From the NCBI GenBank assembly GCA_002084985.1, contig MZGO01000054.1, positions 1 through 5,671 of the forward strand: a DNA stretch of 5,671 bases, given 5' to 3'. Every line of letters begins with the position of its first letter. Positions within the stretch are counted from its first letter, which is position 1. The stretch is from Thermotoga sp. 4484_232 (lineage in GTDB: Bacteria > Thermotogota > Thermotogae > Thermotogales > Thermotogaceae). Below, piece after piece: positions 1 to 5,671 of the stretch. Made by a program: the position numbers and the translations under genes. The notes under the pieces are model-generated. The model was not told the origin of the DNA and did no database searches. It saw only the letters and a list, made by a program, of their open reading frames with translations.

Positions 1-2
1 TC

Positions 3-959
3 AAAAATCTTCCCCCACTGAATATAAAGCCCATAATTTCGGCTCTTGAGGAAGGATACAACGTGTTTGTCGCCGAAGATTTGGGGATGCTGCCGATGCG
101 CCAGCTCCTCGAGATATTTCCGAAGATAAAAGAGAGAGCGAAAACGGTTCTGATAAACCATGATAACATTCCAAAGCCAAAAAACAGTATATTTTGGAAA
201 TTCGATTGGGACGCTATCGTGAATTTCTTACCTGAGCAGGTTGAATTCATGAAAAGTTATTATCCAGAAGGGAAGATATATCTTGTGGAATTTCCAGCTT
301 ATCCAAAGATTGCTGTAAAAGAGAGTAAAGATGATCTTAGGATGAAGCTCAAATTCCCAAGAGATAAAAAGATAATAATTCTTTTCGGTGAATACGACTT
401 CATCGATCCTTTTGATGTACTCAGAGAATACAGGAAAAAACACAAGGACACCTTTCTCGTTGCTTTAGTTTACACAGAGAAAGATAAAGAAGAGATCAAT
501 AGAATTTTGAAAACGAGATTCAACGAATCGTACGATGAGATAAGAGTGGAAATCTCATCGTGGAAGAAAAGAGCCGAGTACGTGATGGCAAGTGATCTGG
601 TCATATTGGATAAAGGAAAAACAAGGAGTGGAAAGGGTGCGGTCCTCTCTTCCACGGCATTTCAGGTAATCGGTTGGGGAACGCCAATACTTGCAAGAAG
701 CAACGAATATTTCAGGATTTTCAATGACAATTTGGAAACGTACAAAGGTGAAGAAGAGATGTTCAGAAAAATCGAAAAATTTCTCAACGATGATGCTAAA
801 AGAAGTGATGTTCTCAAAAAGCAGGAAAAATTCTGGTCGAGTCATCATCCTGAAAAGATATCTTTAAAACTATTACAGATATTCGAAAAGCTCTTGGCAT
901 ATGAATGTGCTTCTAAACAGAAATGCACTCAGCAGGGGAGGGAGAAGCCGTGGAATTGA
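3..959 (+). CDS. GT-B-like glycosyltransferase, 3' part (5' end outside window)
   Basis: The frame is open to the window edge, so this is the last ~318 residues of a longer protein. An internal GTG at 63 could be mistaken for a start, but the reading frame continues upstream of it without a stop and with protein-like composition. Seen: an N-terminal half with a strand/helix pattern and segments like VLINHDN (about 49-55 of the visible part) and FDWDAIVNFLPEQVEF; then a second Rossmann-like half beginning KKIIILFGEYDFIDPF (about 122-137), followed by YVMASDLVIL (about 193-202) and SSTAFQVIGWGTPILA (about 216-231). This last block sits where GT-B enzymes bind the nucleotide-sugar donor (small residues then G-x-G-x-P-[IV]), but the usual E-x7-E motif is not evident. 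No signal peptide or membrane segment is visible, so it is probably cytoplasmic. It overlaps the GH130 gene by 10 nt, suggesting a shared glycoside pathway. A mannosyltransferase is a guess from context only; donor and acceptor are unknown. Confidence 0.6.
   Translation, partial: KNLPPLNIKPIISALEEGYNVFVAEDLGMLPMRQLLEIFPKIKERAKTVLINHDNIPKPKNSIFWKFDWDAIVNFLPEQVEFMKSYYPEGKIYLVEFPAYPKIAVKESKDDLRMKLKFPRDKKIIILFGEYDFIDPFDVLREYRKKHKDTFLVALVYTEKDKEEINRILKTRFNESYDEIRVEISSWKKRAEYVMASDLVILDKGKTRSGKGAVLSSTAFQVIGWGTPILARSNEYFRIFNDNLETYKGEEEMFRKIEKFLNDDAKRSDVLKKQEKFWSSHHPEKISLKLLQIFEKLLAYECASKQKCTQQGREKPWN
935..944 (+). promoter_or_regulatory. Shine-Dalgarno site that fixes the GH130 start at GTG 950
   Basis: A purine run, GGGGAGGGAG, lies 5 nt upstream of the GTG at 950, the spacing expected for a strong Shine-Dalgarno site. 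The ATG at 923 in the same frame precedes this site and has no comparable upstream signal, and would add nine residues (MHSAGEGEA) that do not look like part of the GH130 fold. The site lies within the coding sequence of the upstream glycosyltransferase, so the two genes are probably translationally coupled. Confidence 0.75.
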
Positions 960-1837
960 AACTTGAAAGGTATCCATTCAATCCCATTCTATCACCCAAT
1001 CCAAATCATGCATGGGAGAGTAAATTCGTGTTCAACTGTGCTGTAGTTTTTGATGGAGAGCTCTTTCATATGGTCTACAGAGCCCAAGGAGAGGATATGG
1101 TGTCGAGGATGGGGTACGCTGTGAGCACAGACGGAATACACTTTAACAGGTTGGAAAATCCTGTGTTCACCCCTAAAACTCAGGATGAGCTTTTAGGAGT
1201 TGAGGATCCAAGGATCACGTATCTGGAAGGAGAATATTACATGCTCTACACTGCCTACTCTCCCGGGAAAGTACGCATTGCGATGGCATCGACTAAAAAC
1301 TTCATAACGTGGAAGAGATACGGTGTCGTCATACCCGATGTGGATAACAAGGATGCTGCTCTCTTTCCAGAGAAAATAAATGGAAGGTATGTTATGCTTC
1401 ACAGAATTCCCCCTGATATATGGCTTGCCTTTTCAGGCGATCTGATCCACTGGGGAGATTTCGTAAAGATAGCGAGCCCCAGGAAGGGTTACTGGGACAA
1501 CTTAAAAATTGGAGCGGGTGCTCCCCCCGTCAAAACCGAGTATGGATGGCTGCTGCTTTACCATGGAGTTGAAGATTCTGTAAGACCAATCTACAGACTT
1601 GGATTCATGCTCCTCGATCTCAAAGATCCCACTAAAATTTTGAAAAGGAGTGAAGAACCAATCTTGGAGCCAGAAGAAGAATGGGAGATATTCGGAGGAG
1701 TTCCCAACGTCGTTTTCAGCGATGCCATGATCGAATATAAAGGAAAATATTATGTTTACTACGGAGCAGCAGACAACCATATAGCTCTAGCTACTATAGA
1801 TATCGATGATGTTCTGAAATGGTGTAGAGAGAGGTGA
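950..1837 (+). CDS. GH130-family glycoside phosphorylase (probable mannoside phosphorylase)
   Basis: A 295-residue protein from GTG 950, about the usual length for the family, with the five-bladed beta-propeller pattern of GH130 (older name DUF377). Motifs in order: RYPFNPILSP (7-16), VYRAQGED (42-49), GVEDPRI (83-89), whose Asp86 matches the catalytic proton-donor Asp of GH130, KDAALFPEKINGRYVMLHR (134-152), GAGAPPVKTEYGWLLLYHG (188-206), GGVPNVVF (249-256) and YYGAADNHIALA (270-281). Characterised GH130 members are mostly inverting phosphorylases that split beta-mannosides with phosphate to give alpha-mannose 1-phosphate; some are beta-1,2-mannosidases. Arg152 and His205 fall where phosphate-binding residues sit in characterised phosphorylases, which favours a phosphorylase, but this alignment was made by eye. 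Linkage specificity (beta-1,4, beta-1,2, or mannosyl-glucose) cannot be read. No signal peptide, so intracellular. It sits between a glycosyltransferase and a GH130-like paralogue, 10 nt overlapping the former and 6 nt from the latter. Confidence 0.9.
   Translation: MELKLERYPFNPILSPNPNHAWESKFVFNCAVVFDGELFHMVYRAQGEDMVSRMGYAVSTDGIHFNRLENPVFTPKTQDELLGVEDPRITYLEGEYYMLYTAYSPGKVRIAMASTKNFITWKRYGVVIPDVDNKDAALFPEKINGRYVMLHRIPPDIWLAFSGDLIHWGDFVKIASPRKGYWDNLKIGAGAPPVKTEYGWLLLYHGVEDSVRPIYRLGFMLLDLKDPTKILKRSEEPILEPEEEWEIFGGVPNVVFSDAMIEYKGKYYVYYGAADNHIALATIDIDDVLKWCRER
1831..1837 (+). promoter_or_regulatory. Shine-Dalgarno site for the TTG-started GH130-like gene
   Basis: GAGGTGA ends 6 nt before the TTG at 1844 and its last three bases are the TGA stop of the GH130 gene. 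A near-perfect site at ideal spacing supports the unusual TTG start and implies that ribosomes finishing the upstream gene can re-initiate here. Confidence 0.75.
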
Positions 1838-1843
1838 AAAAGC

Positions 1844-2869
1844 TTGATAGAGAAAATTCTAAGAGATAAACTGAGGAATTTCTTGGAGAAAAATAAACGT
1901 TTGAGGCGTGAGGAAAGCATCAACGTTTTCGAGAAGAGATATATCATCTCTCCAAGAGATTTTGTTGTGACGAATTACCCAAGGAAACCCGTCGCCGTTT
2001 TCAACCCAGCTGCCCTGCTGTTAGGAAGAGAAGTCTACGTATTCCCGCGGCTCGTATTTGACTACTACAACTACACTTCATCGATAGGTCTTTTCAAAAT
2101 ATCCATCGAGGAGCTTCTAGAAAAGAGTTTTAAAAAACCAATAGAGATCGAAATCATGCTGTGGCCAAAAGAAATCTGGGAATTTCTGGGATGTGAAGAT
2201 CCCAGAGTCTTCGTAAACGAGAATATCATCCTTTTATACACAGGAAAGGGTTATATCGACCACAACATGGTTCATAGAGATGTTCTTGCAATTTCCATAT
2301 TCGATAAAAAATGGGTTTTGAAGAAGAAAGGCTTTTTTAAAATCGTACACGAGGATGAAACGTACATCCCTAAATCGAACAAAGACAGCGCTTTCGTATG
2401 CTTGGAAGGGGGTAAAGGGATCCTTCTTACAAGACCTCATATAGAGGATATCATGATGGGATGGCGGTGTGAAGCGAGTTTAGAAGAGCTCATAATACCT
2501 CTTGAATCCTTAGAACCCGTTTTTCCTTTCGAAGAATGGGAAACCAAAACGGGATGGTCCACCAACACCGTGAAGGTAGGTGAAGGGGAATACCTTGTAG
2601 GCTGGCATGCCGTTTTGAAAAAGGATCTGTCTTACAGAAACGGCCTTGCAATCGTTGACGAAAAAGGGCACCTCCTTGGAACGACCGATTACATTCTAGA
2701 ACCGGAAGGGTTGGCGGAGGAATATGGAGACAGAGCGTTGGTCATTTTCGGGAATGGATTGTTGATGTACGAAGATTTCCTTATATGGATAGGTGGTGTG
2801 GGTGATTACGCTATAGGTGTTTTCATCGCAAAAAAAGAGAAAGTCATGCAGCATATGAAAGATGTTTGA
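1844..2869 (+). CDS. Divergent GH130-like beta-propeller protein, function unknown
   Basis: A 341-residue protein with a TTG start supported by a good Shine-Dalgarno site. After a charged, probably helical N-terminal extension of about 45 residues, its segments follow the GH130 order: VAVFNPAALLLGREVYVFPRL (50-70), GCEDPRVFV (116-124) with Asp119 at the catalytic-Asp position, SNKDSAF (178-184), GILLTRPH (192-199), GWSTNTVKV (237-245) then YLVGWHAV (250-257), YRNGLAIVD (264-272), ILEPEG (284-289) and WIGGVGDYAIGVFIA (315-329) where the neighbour has YYGAADNHIALA. The core is therefore probably a five-bladed propeller, with the catalytic Asp, an Arg (197) and a His (255) retained but many surrounding residues changed. 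It could be an active phosphorylase or hydrolase with a different substrate, or a non-catalytic partner of the adjacent GH130 enzyme. No signal peptide is seen. It is the last gene of its operon, followed directly by a terminator. The fold assignment is by eye. Confidence 0.7.
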   Translation: MIEKILRDKLRNFLEKNKRLRREESINVFEKRYIISPRDFVVTNYPRKPVAVFNPAALLLGREVYVFPRLVFDYYNYTSSIGLFKISIEELLEKSFKKPIEIEIMLWPKEIWEFLGCEDPRVFVNENIILLYTGKGYIDHNMVHRDVLAISIFDKKWVLKKKGFFKIVHEDETYIPKSNKDSAFVCLEGGKGILLTRPHIEDIMMGWRCEASLEELIIPLESLEPVFPFEEWETKTGWSTNTVKVGEGEYLVGWHAVLKKDLSYRNGLAIVDEKGHLLGTTDYILEPEGLAEEYGDRALVIFGNGLLMYEDFLIWIGGVGDYAIGVFIAKKEKVMQHMKDV

Positions 2870-2892
2870 AGCCCCCTAGATGGGGGCTTTTT
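2870..2892 (+). terminator. Rho-independent terminator of the glycosyltransferase-GH130 operon
   Basis: A perfect 7-bp stem (AGCCCCC at 2870-2876 with GGGGGCT at 2882-2888), five of whose base pairs are a C/G block, encloses a 5-nt loop (TAGAT) and runs into TTTTT (2888-2892). It begins one base after the TGA of the GH130-like gene. On the minus strand the same hairpin is followed by TTCAAACATC, a poor U-tract, so it should act mainly on + transcripts and only weakly, if at all, on the opposing operon. Confidence 0.9.
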
Positions 2893-3640
2893 CATTTTCA
2901 AGATGAGACGTGAAGATCTTTTCATACTCTTTGAAATGCTCTTCCAGATCCTTCAGATATTTCCACGAAAAAGTGGGAGCTTTTATCACCTTAAGGGGCC
3001 TTTCTGCAATTATTTTCTTCACCAGGTAATGAGACCTGATTTCTGAGACCTGTGTTAAAACCTCATCCACCACTCTTACATCGCATTTTGAAGGATCATT
3101 GAGGTTTAAAAGAACGACATCACCTTTTTGAGCGAATGTGATGGGAATCTGAGAGTAATAAGTTGTCGTTATGTATCGTCCATCCAAAGGGGGAAAGAGC
3201 CCTAGAAAAGCCACGCATCCTTTCGCTTTCTTTTTCGCGTCGCCTTTTAGCAACTTGACTCTTCCTTCTTCAAGATCTAAAACCTCCACTTCTATTTCTG
3301 TGTCACCATGTAAACCTTCCAACAGATCTTCCATCTCTTCCCATAGATTCAGATAAAGTTTCCCCGCCCACATCACACAATATTCGTAAGCTATCATCTT
3401 GACTCTCCATCGAGGTATTCTTTCATCACAGATGCCACACCTGTCCATCACTCTCAGAGTTCTTTCAAATCTTTTGATGAACTTCAAAGTTCTATCTAAA
3501 GCCTCTTCTTCCCCAAATTTTTCTTTGAGTATGGCAAAAAAACCTCCGATCCCGTTAGTCAGAAGTTTCCCATCGAAAACCCTCAAAAAAGGCACGACGA
3601 CCAAGCCTTGTATTCCAGAGCCCCCTGCTATCAACTTCAC
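2876..3640 (-). CDS. Conserved-looking hypothetical protein downstream of ruvA
   Basis: I do not recognise this family with certainty. The best start is GTG at 3640, which overlaps the ruvA stop (GTGA) and follows AGGGAGATGA by 7 nt, giving 254 residues (MKLIAGGSGIQG...). The open frame extends upstream to 3718, but only inside ruvA. Seen: a small-residue, hydrophobic N-terminus (GGSGIQGLVVVPF, then TNGIGGFFAIL) that is not a typical signal peptide, a charged helical stretch (about 37-65), a CGIC pair (68-71) that could be redox or metal-binding, a second charged region (about 100-140), a GLFPPLDGRYITTTYYSQIP segment (147-166), and a helical charged C-terminus. Cysteines also occur at 88, 142 and 186. 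Overlap with ruvA suggests co-translation, but neither a DNA-repair nor a folate role is shown by the sequence. Its last codons and TAG stop lie within the convergent terminator hairpin. Confidence 0.8.
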   Translation of the reverse strand: MKLIAGGSGIQGLVVVPFLRVFDGKLLTNGIGGFFAILKEKFGEEEALDRTLKFIKRFERTLRVMDRCGICDERIPRWRVKMIAYEYCVMWAGKLYLNLWEEMEDLLEGLHGDTEIEVEVLDLEEGRVKLLKGDAKKKAKGCVAFLGLFPPLDGRYITTTYYSQIPITFAQKGDVVLLNLNDPSKCDVRVVDEVLTQVSEIRSHYLVKKIIAERPLKVIKAPTFSWKYLKDLEEHFKEYEKIFTSHLENEKAPI

Positions 3641-4200
3641 AGCTTTGTCATCTCCCTCAAAGCATTTTTTATTATCTCTGAAACTTCCATTCCAGGTTTT
3701 GCCACTTTTCTGACACACTTTCTGGCAACACTTTCTGGGTATCCAAGAGCTGTCAGAGCCTCTATAGCCTCCATTATCCCCATGATCTTTCTAGAAGCTA
3801 TCTCCTTGACCTGATCCTTTAACTCCGCCACGATTCTTTCGGCGGTCTTTCTCCCCACACCTGGTATCCTAGAAAGCCTTTCAACATCACCGGATACTAT
3901 AAGGGAAGCTATTTCTGAAACATCTGAATTCGATAAGATCTTCAAAGCGGTTTTAGGACCCAACTTGGAAACCTTGATGAGCTTTTGAAACAAAAATTTT
4001 CTCTCTTTATTTGAAAAACCAAAAAGGCTCATCTCATCCTGATTCACCACTATAACGGTATGAACAAAAACATCTCTTCCTTCCTCGAATTCATCCAGAG
4101 AGAAGAGATCACAATTGACTTCAAATACTATGCCGTTTACATCTATGTAAGCTTTGGTTCCTTCCTTTTTCAAGAGTTTTCCTCTCAGCGCCCCAACCAT
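3637..4200 (-). CDS. ruvA: Holliday junction branch migration complex subunit RuvA
   Basis: A 187-residue protein, close to the usual RuvA length (~190-200). RuvA tetramers bind four-way DNA junctions and load the RuvB ATPase for branch migration in recombinational repair. Domain I (1-63) is the OB-fold beginning MVGALRGKLLKK and ending LFGFSN; D55-E56 sit where the acidic pin residues lie in E. coli RuvA. Domain II carries two helix-hairpin-helix motifs: VSKLGPKTALKIL (77-89) and LSRIPGVGRKTAERIVAELKD (109-129). Domain III (about 140-187), the RuvB-binding part, contains IEALTALGYPESVAR and ends in KNALREM. The ATG at 4200 is preferred over the in-frame GTG at 4209 because GAGGAG precedes the ATG by 8 nt and RuvA proteins normally begin at this point. 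It overlaps folC by 16 nt. No ruvB or ruvC is in the window, which is common outside Proteobacteria. Confidence 0.96.
   Translation of the reverse strand: MVGALRGKLLKKEGTKAYIDVNGIVFEVNCDLFSLDEFEEGRDVFVHTVIVVNQDEMSLFGFSNKERKFLFQKLIKVSKLGPKTALKILSNSDVSEIASLIVSGDVERLSRIPGVGRKTAERIVAELKDQVKEIASRKIMGIMEAIEALTALGYPESVARKCVRKVAKPGMEVSEIIKNALREMTKL
3648..3657 (-). promoter_or_regulatory. Shine-Dalgarno site for the gene after ruvA
   Basis: Read on the minus strand this is AGGGAGATGA, close to the consensus AGGAGGTGA, ending 7 nt before the GTG at 3640. It lies inside the last codons of ruvA and supports the 3640 start and coupling to ruvA translation. Confidence 0.6.
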
Positions 4201-5504
4201 ACATTCCACTCCTCACCGAGCTTACCTTTGACAAGGTACTCCTCTATCTCTCCTATCAGATACAGAGATCCCGCAACAACTATCACATCTTCTTCCTCTT
4301 CAAAAGCTCTTTCCAAAGCTTCCAAAGGTTCTTCGATAAAAGAGACTTCATGGATATGCTTTTTTGCTATTTCGATCAACTCTTCCATATTTTTGGCCCT
4401 TTCAGATCTTGGTTTTGTTACTATGACCTTCCTTAGCACATTTTTGAAGAGATTCATCATGCTCTCTCTATCTTTGTCATCCAGTATACCTATAACACCT
4501 ATCATTTTTTCTTCTGGGAAATATGTTTTAAGGCTTTCAACCAAAGCTTTCACCCCTGCAGGATTGTGAGCCCCGTCAAGAACTATCGTTTTCCCATCTT
4601 TTTTGAAAACTTCGAATCTTCCCGGGTTTTTCACATTCATGAGGCCTCTTCTCACTGAAACTTCCTCAAGTTCATTCTCAACCTCTTCTACTATCTTCAA
4701 GGATATTGAAGCGTTTCTCAATTGGTGCTTTCCGTTCAAAGAGAACACAAGATCATTCAACACGTTCTTTCCTAAATAATCGAAATGGTTCTCGTTGAGC
4801 CTCAGCGCTCTTTCAGAATATCTGAAATCCCTGTTGAGCAGAAACACATCCGCATTTTTTTCCTCTGCTATCTTCTGTATCACTTCAAGAGGATCCTTTT
4901 TTTCCTCTCCTACAACTGCCGGAACATTTTCCTTTATTATCCCAGCTTTTTCGTACGCTATCTGCCTTAAGGTATTCCCAAGCGTCATCGTGTGATCAAG
5001 GTCAACTGTTGTGATGGAAGTGACTAAAGGATCTACAACGTTGGTAGCATCGTACCTTCCACCAAGCCCCACTTCAACAACGGCTATATCCACTCTCTTT
5101 TCTTTGAAATAGAGAAAAGCCATCGCAGTTACAAATTCAAAAAAGCTAGGAGAAAATTCTTCTCCCTTATCGTCCATTCTCTTCGCGTGGGGATTTATCT
5201 CTGTGAATAAATCTACCACTTCCTCCTCGGTTATCATCTCACCATCTATAGATATGCGCTCTCTGAAAGTGTAGAGATGTGGTGAAGTATACAGACCCAC
5301 TTTCTTTCCAGACTCGGTTAAAATCGCCTGAACGATTCTTGAAACTGATCCTTTCCCATTCGTTCCAGTTATATGAATAACGGGGTAATCCTTGTGAGGA
5401 CTGCCTAGCCTCTCAAGAAGCTCCCTTATTCTGTACAAACCCAGCTTAACCTTACCATGGGGTCTTTCCACGTAGAGTCTTTCCAGAGCGTCCAGATACT
5501 CCAT
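4185..5504 (-). CDS. folC: Folylpolyglutamate synthase / dihydrofolate synthase FolC
   Basis: A 439-residue Mur-ligase-family protein of normal FolC length. It adds glutamate to folates with ATP, and in many bacteria also joins glutamate to dihydropteroate; whether this one does both cannot be decided by eye. Seen in order: P-loop ITGTNGKGSVS (45-55), SPHLYTFRERISIDG (74-88), SPSFFEFVTAMAFLYF (118-133), EVGLGGRYDATNVV (144-157), DLDHTMTLGNTLRQIAYEKAGIIK (168-191, including the Lys that is carbamylated in this family), NGKHQLRNA (257-265) and PGRFE (294-298) ending the ATPase domain, then a C-terminal Rossmann-like domain with LDGAHNP (309-315) and AGSLYLIGE (411-419). The ATG at 5504 follows the deoB stop by 9 nt, with a Shine-Dalgarno site overlapping that stop. 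It overlaps ruvA by 16 nt. It closely resembles the T. maritima FolC I recall, including the HGKVKLGLYRI N-terminus. Confidence 0.96.
   Translation of the reverse strand: MEYLDALERLYVERPHGKVKLGLYRIRELLERLGSPHKDYPVIHITGTNGKGSVSRIVQAILTESGKKVGLYTSPHLYTFRERISIDGEMITEEEVVDLFTEINPHAKRMDDKGEEFSPSFFEFVTAMAFLYFKEKRVDIAVVEVGLGGRYDATNVVDPLVTSITTVDLDHTMTLGNTLRQIAYEKAGIIKENVPAVVGEEKKDPLEVIQKIAEEKNADVFLLNRDFRYSERALRLNENHFDYLGKNVLNDLVFSLNGKHQLRNASISLKIVEEVENELEEVSVRRGLMNVKNPGRFEVFKKDGKTIVLDGAHNPAGVKALVESLKTYFPEEKMIGVIGILDDKDRESMMNLFKNVLRKVIVTKPRSERAKNMEELIEIAKKHIHEVSFIEEPLEALERAFEEEEDVIVVAGSLYLIGEIEEYLVKGKLGEEWNVWLGR
4209..4214 (-). promoter_or_regulatory. Shine-Dalgarno site that fixes the ruvA start at ATG 4200
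   Basis: On the minus strand GAGGAG ends 8 nt before the ATG at 4200. The alternative GTG start at 4209 would use the last G of this same motif as its own first base, which makes it an unlikely start. The site is inside the 3' end of folC, so ruvA translation is probably coupled to folC. Confidence 0.75.
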
Positions 5505-5513
5505 GGTGCCAGT

Positions 5514-5520
5514 TCACTCC
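5514..5520 (-). promoter_or_regulatory. Shine-Dalgarno site for folC overlapping the deoB stop
   Basis: GGAGTGA on the minus strand contains the deoB stop codon (TGA, 5516-5514) and precedes the folC ATG by 9 nt. This suggests that termination on deoB helps initiation on folC. Confidence 0.6.
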
Positions 5521-5671
5521 AATATCAGATTCTTAAAGGATACACCGTTCTTCAAAGGATCTACTTCGAAGATATCTGCAACGGTTTGTCCAAGATCTGC
5601 AAAGCTTTCTCTGATGCCAACATTAACGTTCTTTTTTGTGTTTTTTCCGTAGATTAAAAGGGGTACCATCT
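5514..5671 (-). CDS. deoB: Phosphopentomutase DeoB, C-terminal end only
   Basis: Only the last 51 full codons are in the window, and the rest lies to the right. The visible protein reads MVPLLIYGK (its Met is internal, not a start) then VNVGIRESFADLGQTVADIF, ending NLILE and TGA. This is the characteristic C-terminus of DeoB and of alkaline-phosphatase-superfamily phosphopentomutases, where the pattern VPLLVYG...LGxRxxFADIGATVAEIF is typical. The enzyme interconverts (deoxy)ribose 1-phosphate and 5-phosphate in nucleoside salvage. The neighbour order deoB-folC-ruvA also matches what I recall from T. maritima (TM0167-TM0165), which supports the call. Confidence 0.9.
   Translation of the reverse strand, partial: MVPLLIYGKNTKKNVNVGIRESFADLGQTVADIFEVDPLKNGVSFKNLILE

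Noticed and set aside
63..65. GTG as the true start of the first gene
   Set aside because: The frame stays open to the window edge with protein-like residues (KNLPPLNIKPIISALEEGYN before it). The GAGGA at about 48-52 is a possible ribosome site, but GT-B proteins need a longer N-terminal domain than a start here would allow.
555..848. A 97-residue open frame on the - strand within the glycosyltransferase
   Set aside because: It is antisense to a gene with consistent coding signal, is Phe/Ser-rich, and lacks a ribosome site or recognisable motif.
2870..2892. A fully bidirectional terminator serving both operons
   Set aside because: The minus-strand side has only two Ts after the stem followed by CAAACATC, so efficient intrinsic termination of the deoB-folC-ruvA transcript here is not supported.
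3399..3713. A 104-residue open frame on the + strand, opposite the unknown gene and ruvA
   Set aside because: It is Ser/Pro/Leu-rich and lies antisense to two well-supported coding regions, has no clear ribosome site, and its composition is that expected from the complement of Lys/Glu-rich codons.
4060..4569. A 169-residue open frame on the + strand across the folC-ruvA junction
   Set aside because: It is antisense to folC and ruvA, both certain by motif, and is a low-complexity Ser/Ile/Leu sequence with no domain pattern.

Overview
This looks like a chromosomal segment from a thermophilic bacterium of the Thermotogales. The evidence is the gene order deoB-folC-ruvA, which from memory matches Thermotoga maritima TM0167-TM0166-TM0165, FolC and RuvA sequences that resemble those proteins as I recall them, Lys/Glu-rich proteins, and very tight gene packing with strong Shine-Dalgarno sites and frequent GTG/TTG starts. 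The sequences differ clearly from T. maritima as I remember it, so a related genus such as Pseudothermotoga is plausible. That placement is inference, because no database search was possible.

Left half (1-2869, + strand): three overlapping or nearly touching genes form one transcription unit that enters from outside the window. They are the 3' part of a GT-B-like glycosyltransferase, a GH130-family mannoside phosphorylase candidate, and a second, very divergent protein that appears to share the GH130 five-bladed beta-propeller pattern. Together they suggest a small locus that makes and/or breaks down a (probably mannose-containing) glycoside. The substrate cannot be read from the sequence.

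Centre (2870-2892): a strong GC-rich hairpin followed by a T run ends the + operon. The stop codons of the two convergent operons are only 6 bases apart, and the hairpin DNA also encodes the last residues of the opposing gene.

Right half (2876-5671, - strand): a tightly coupled operon read right to left: the 3' end of deoB (phosphopentomutase), folC (folylpolyglutamate/dihydrofolate synthase), ruvA (Holliday junction DNA helicase subunit A) and a conserved-looking gene of unknown function with a CGIC motif. Gaps or overlaps are 9 nt (deoB-folC), a 16-nt overlap (folC-ruvA) and a 4-nt overlap (ruvA-unknown), with Shine-Dalgarno sites lying inside the upstream genes, so translational coupling is likely. 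The operon links nucleoside salvage, one-carbon metabolism and DNA repair.

No gene-free stretch above 300 bases exists. I saw no tRNA, rRNA, CRISPR, insertion sequence or long repeat. Promoters for both operons must lie outside the window.
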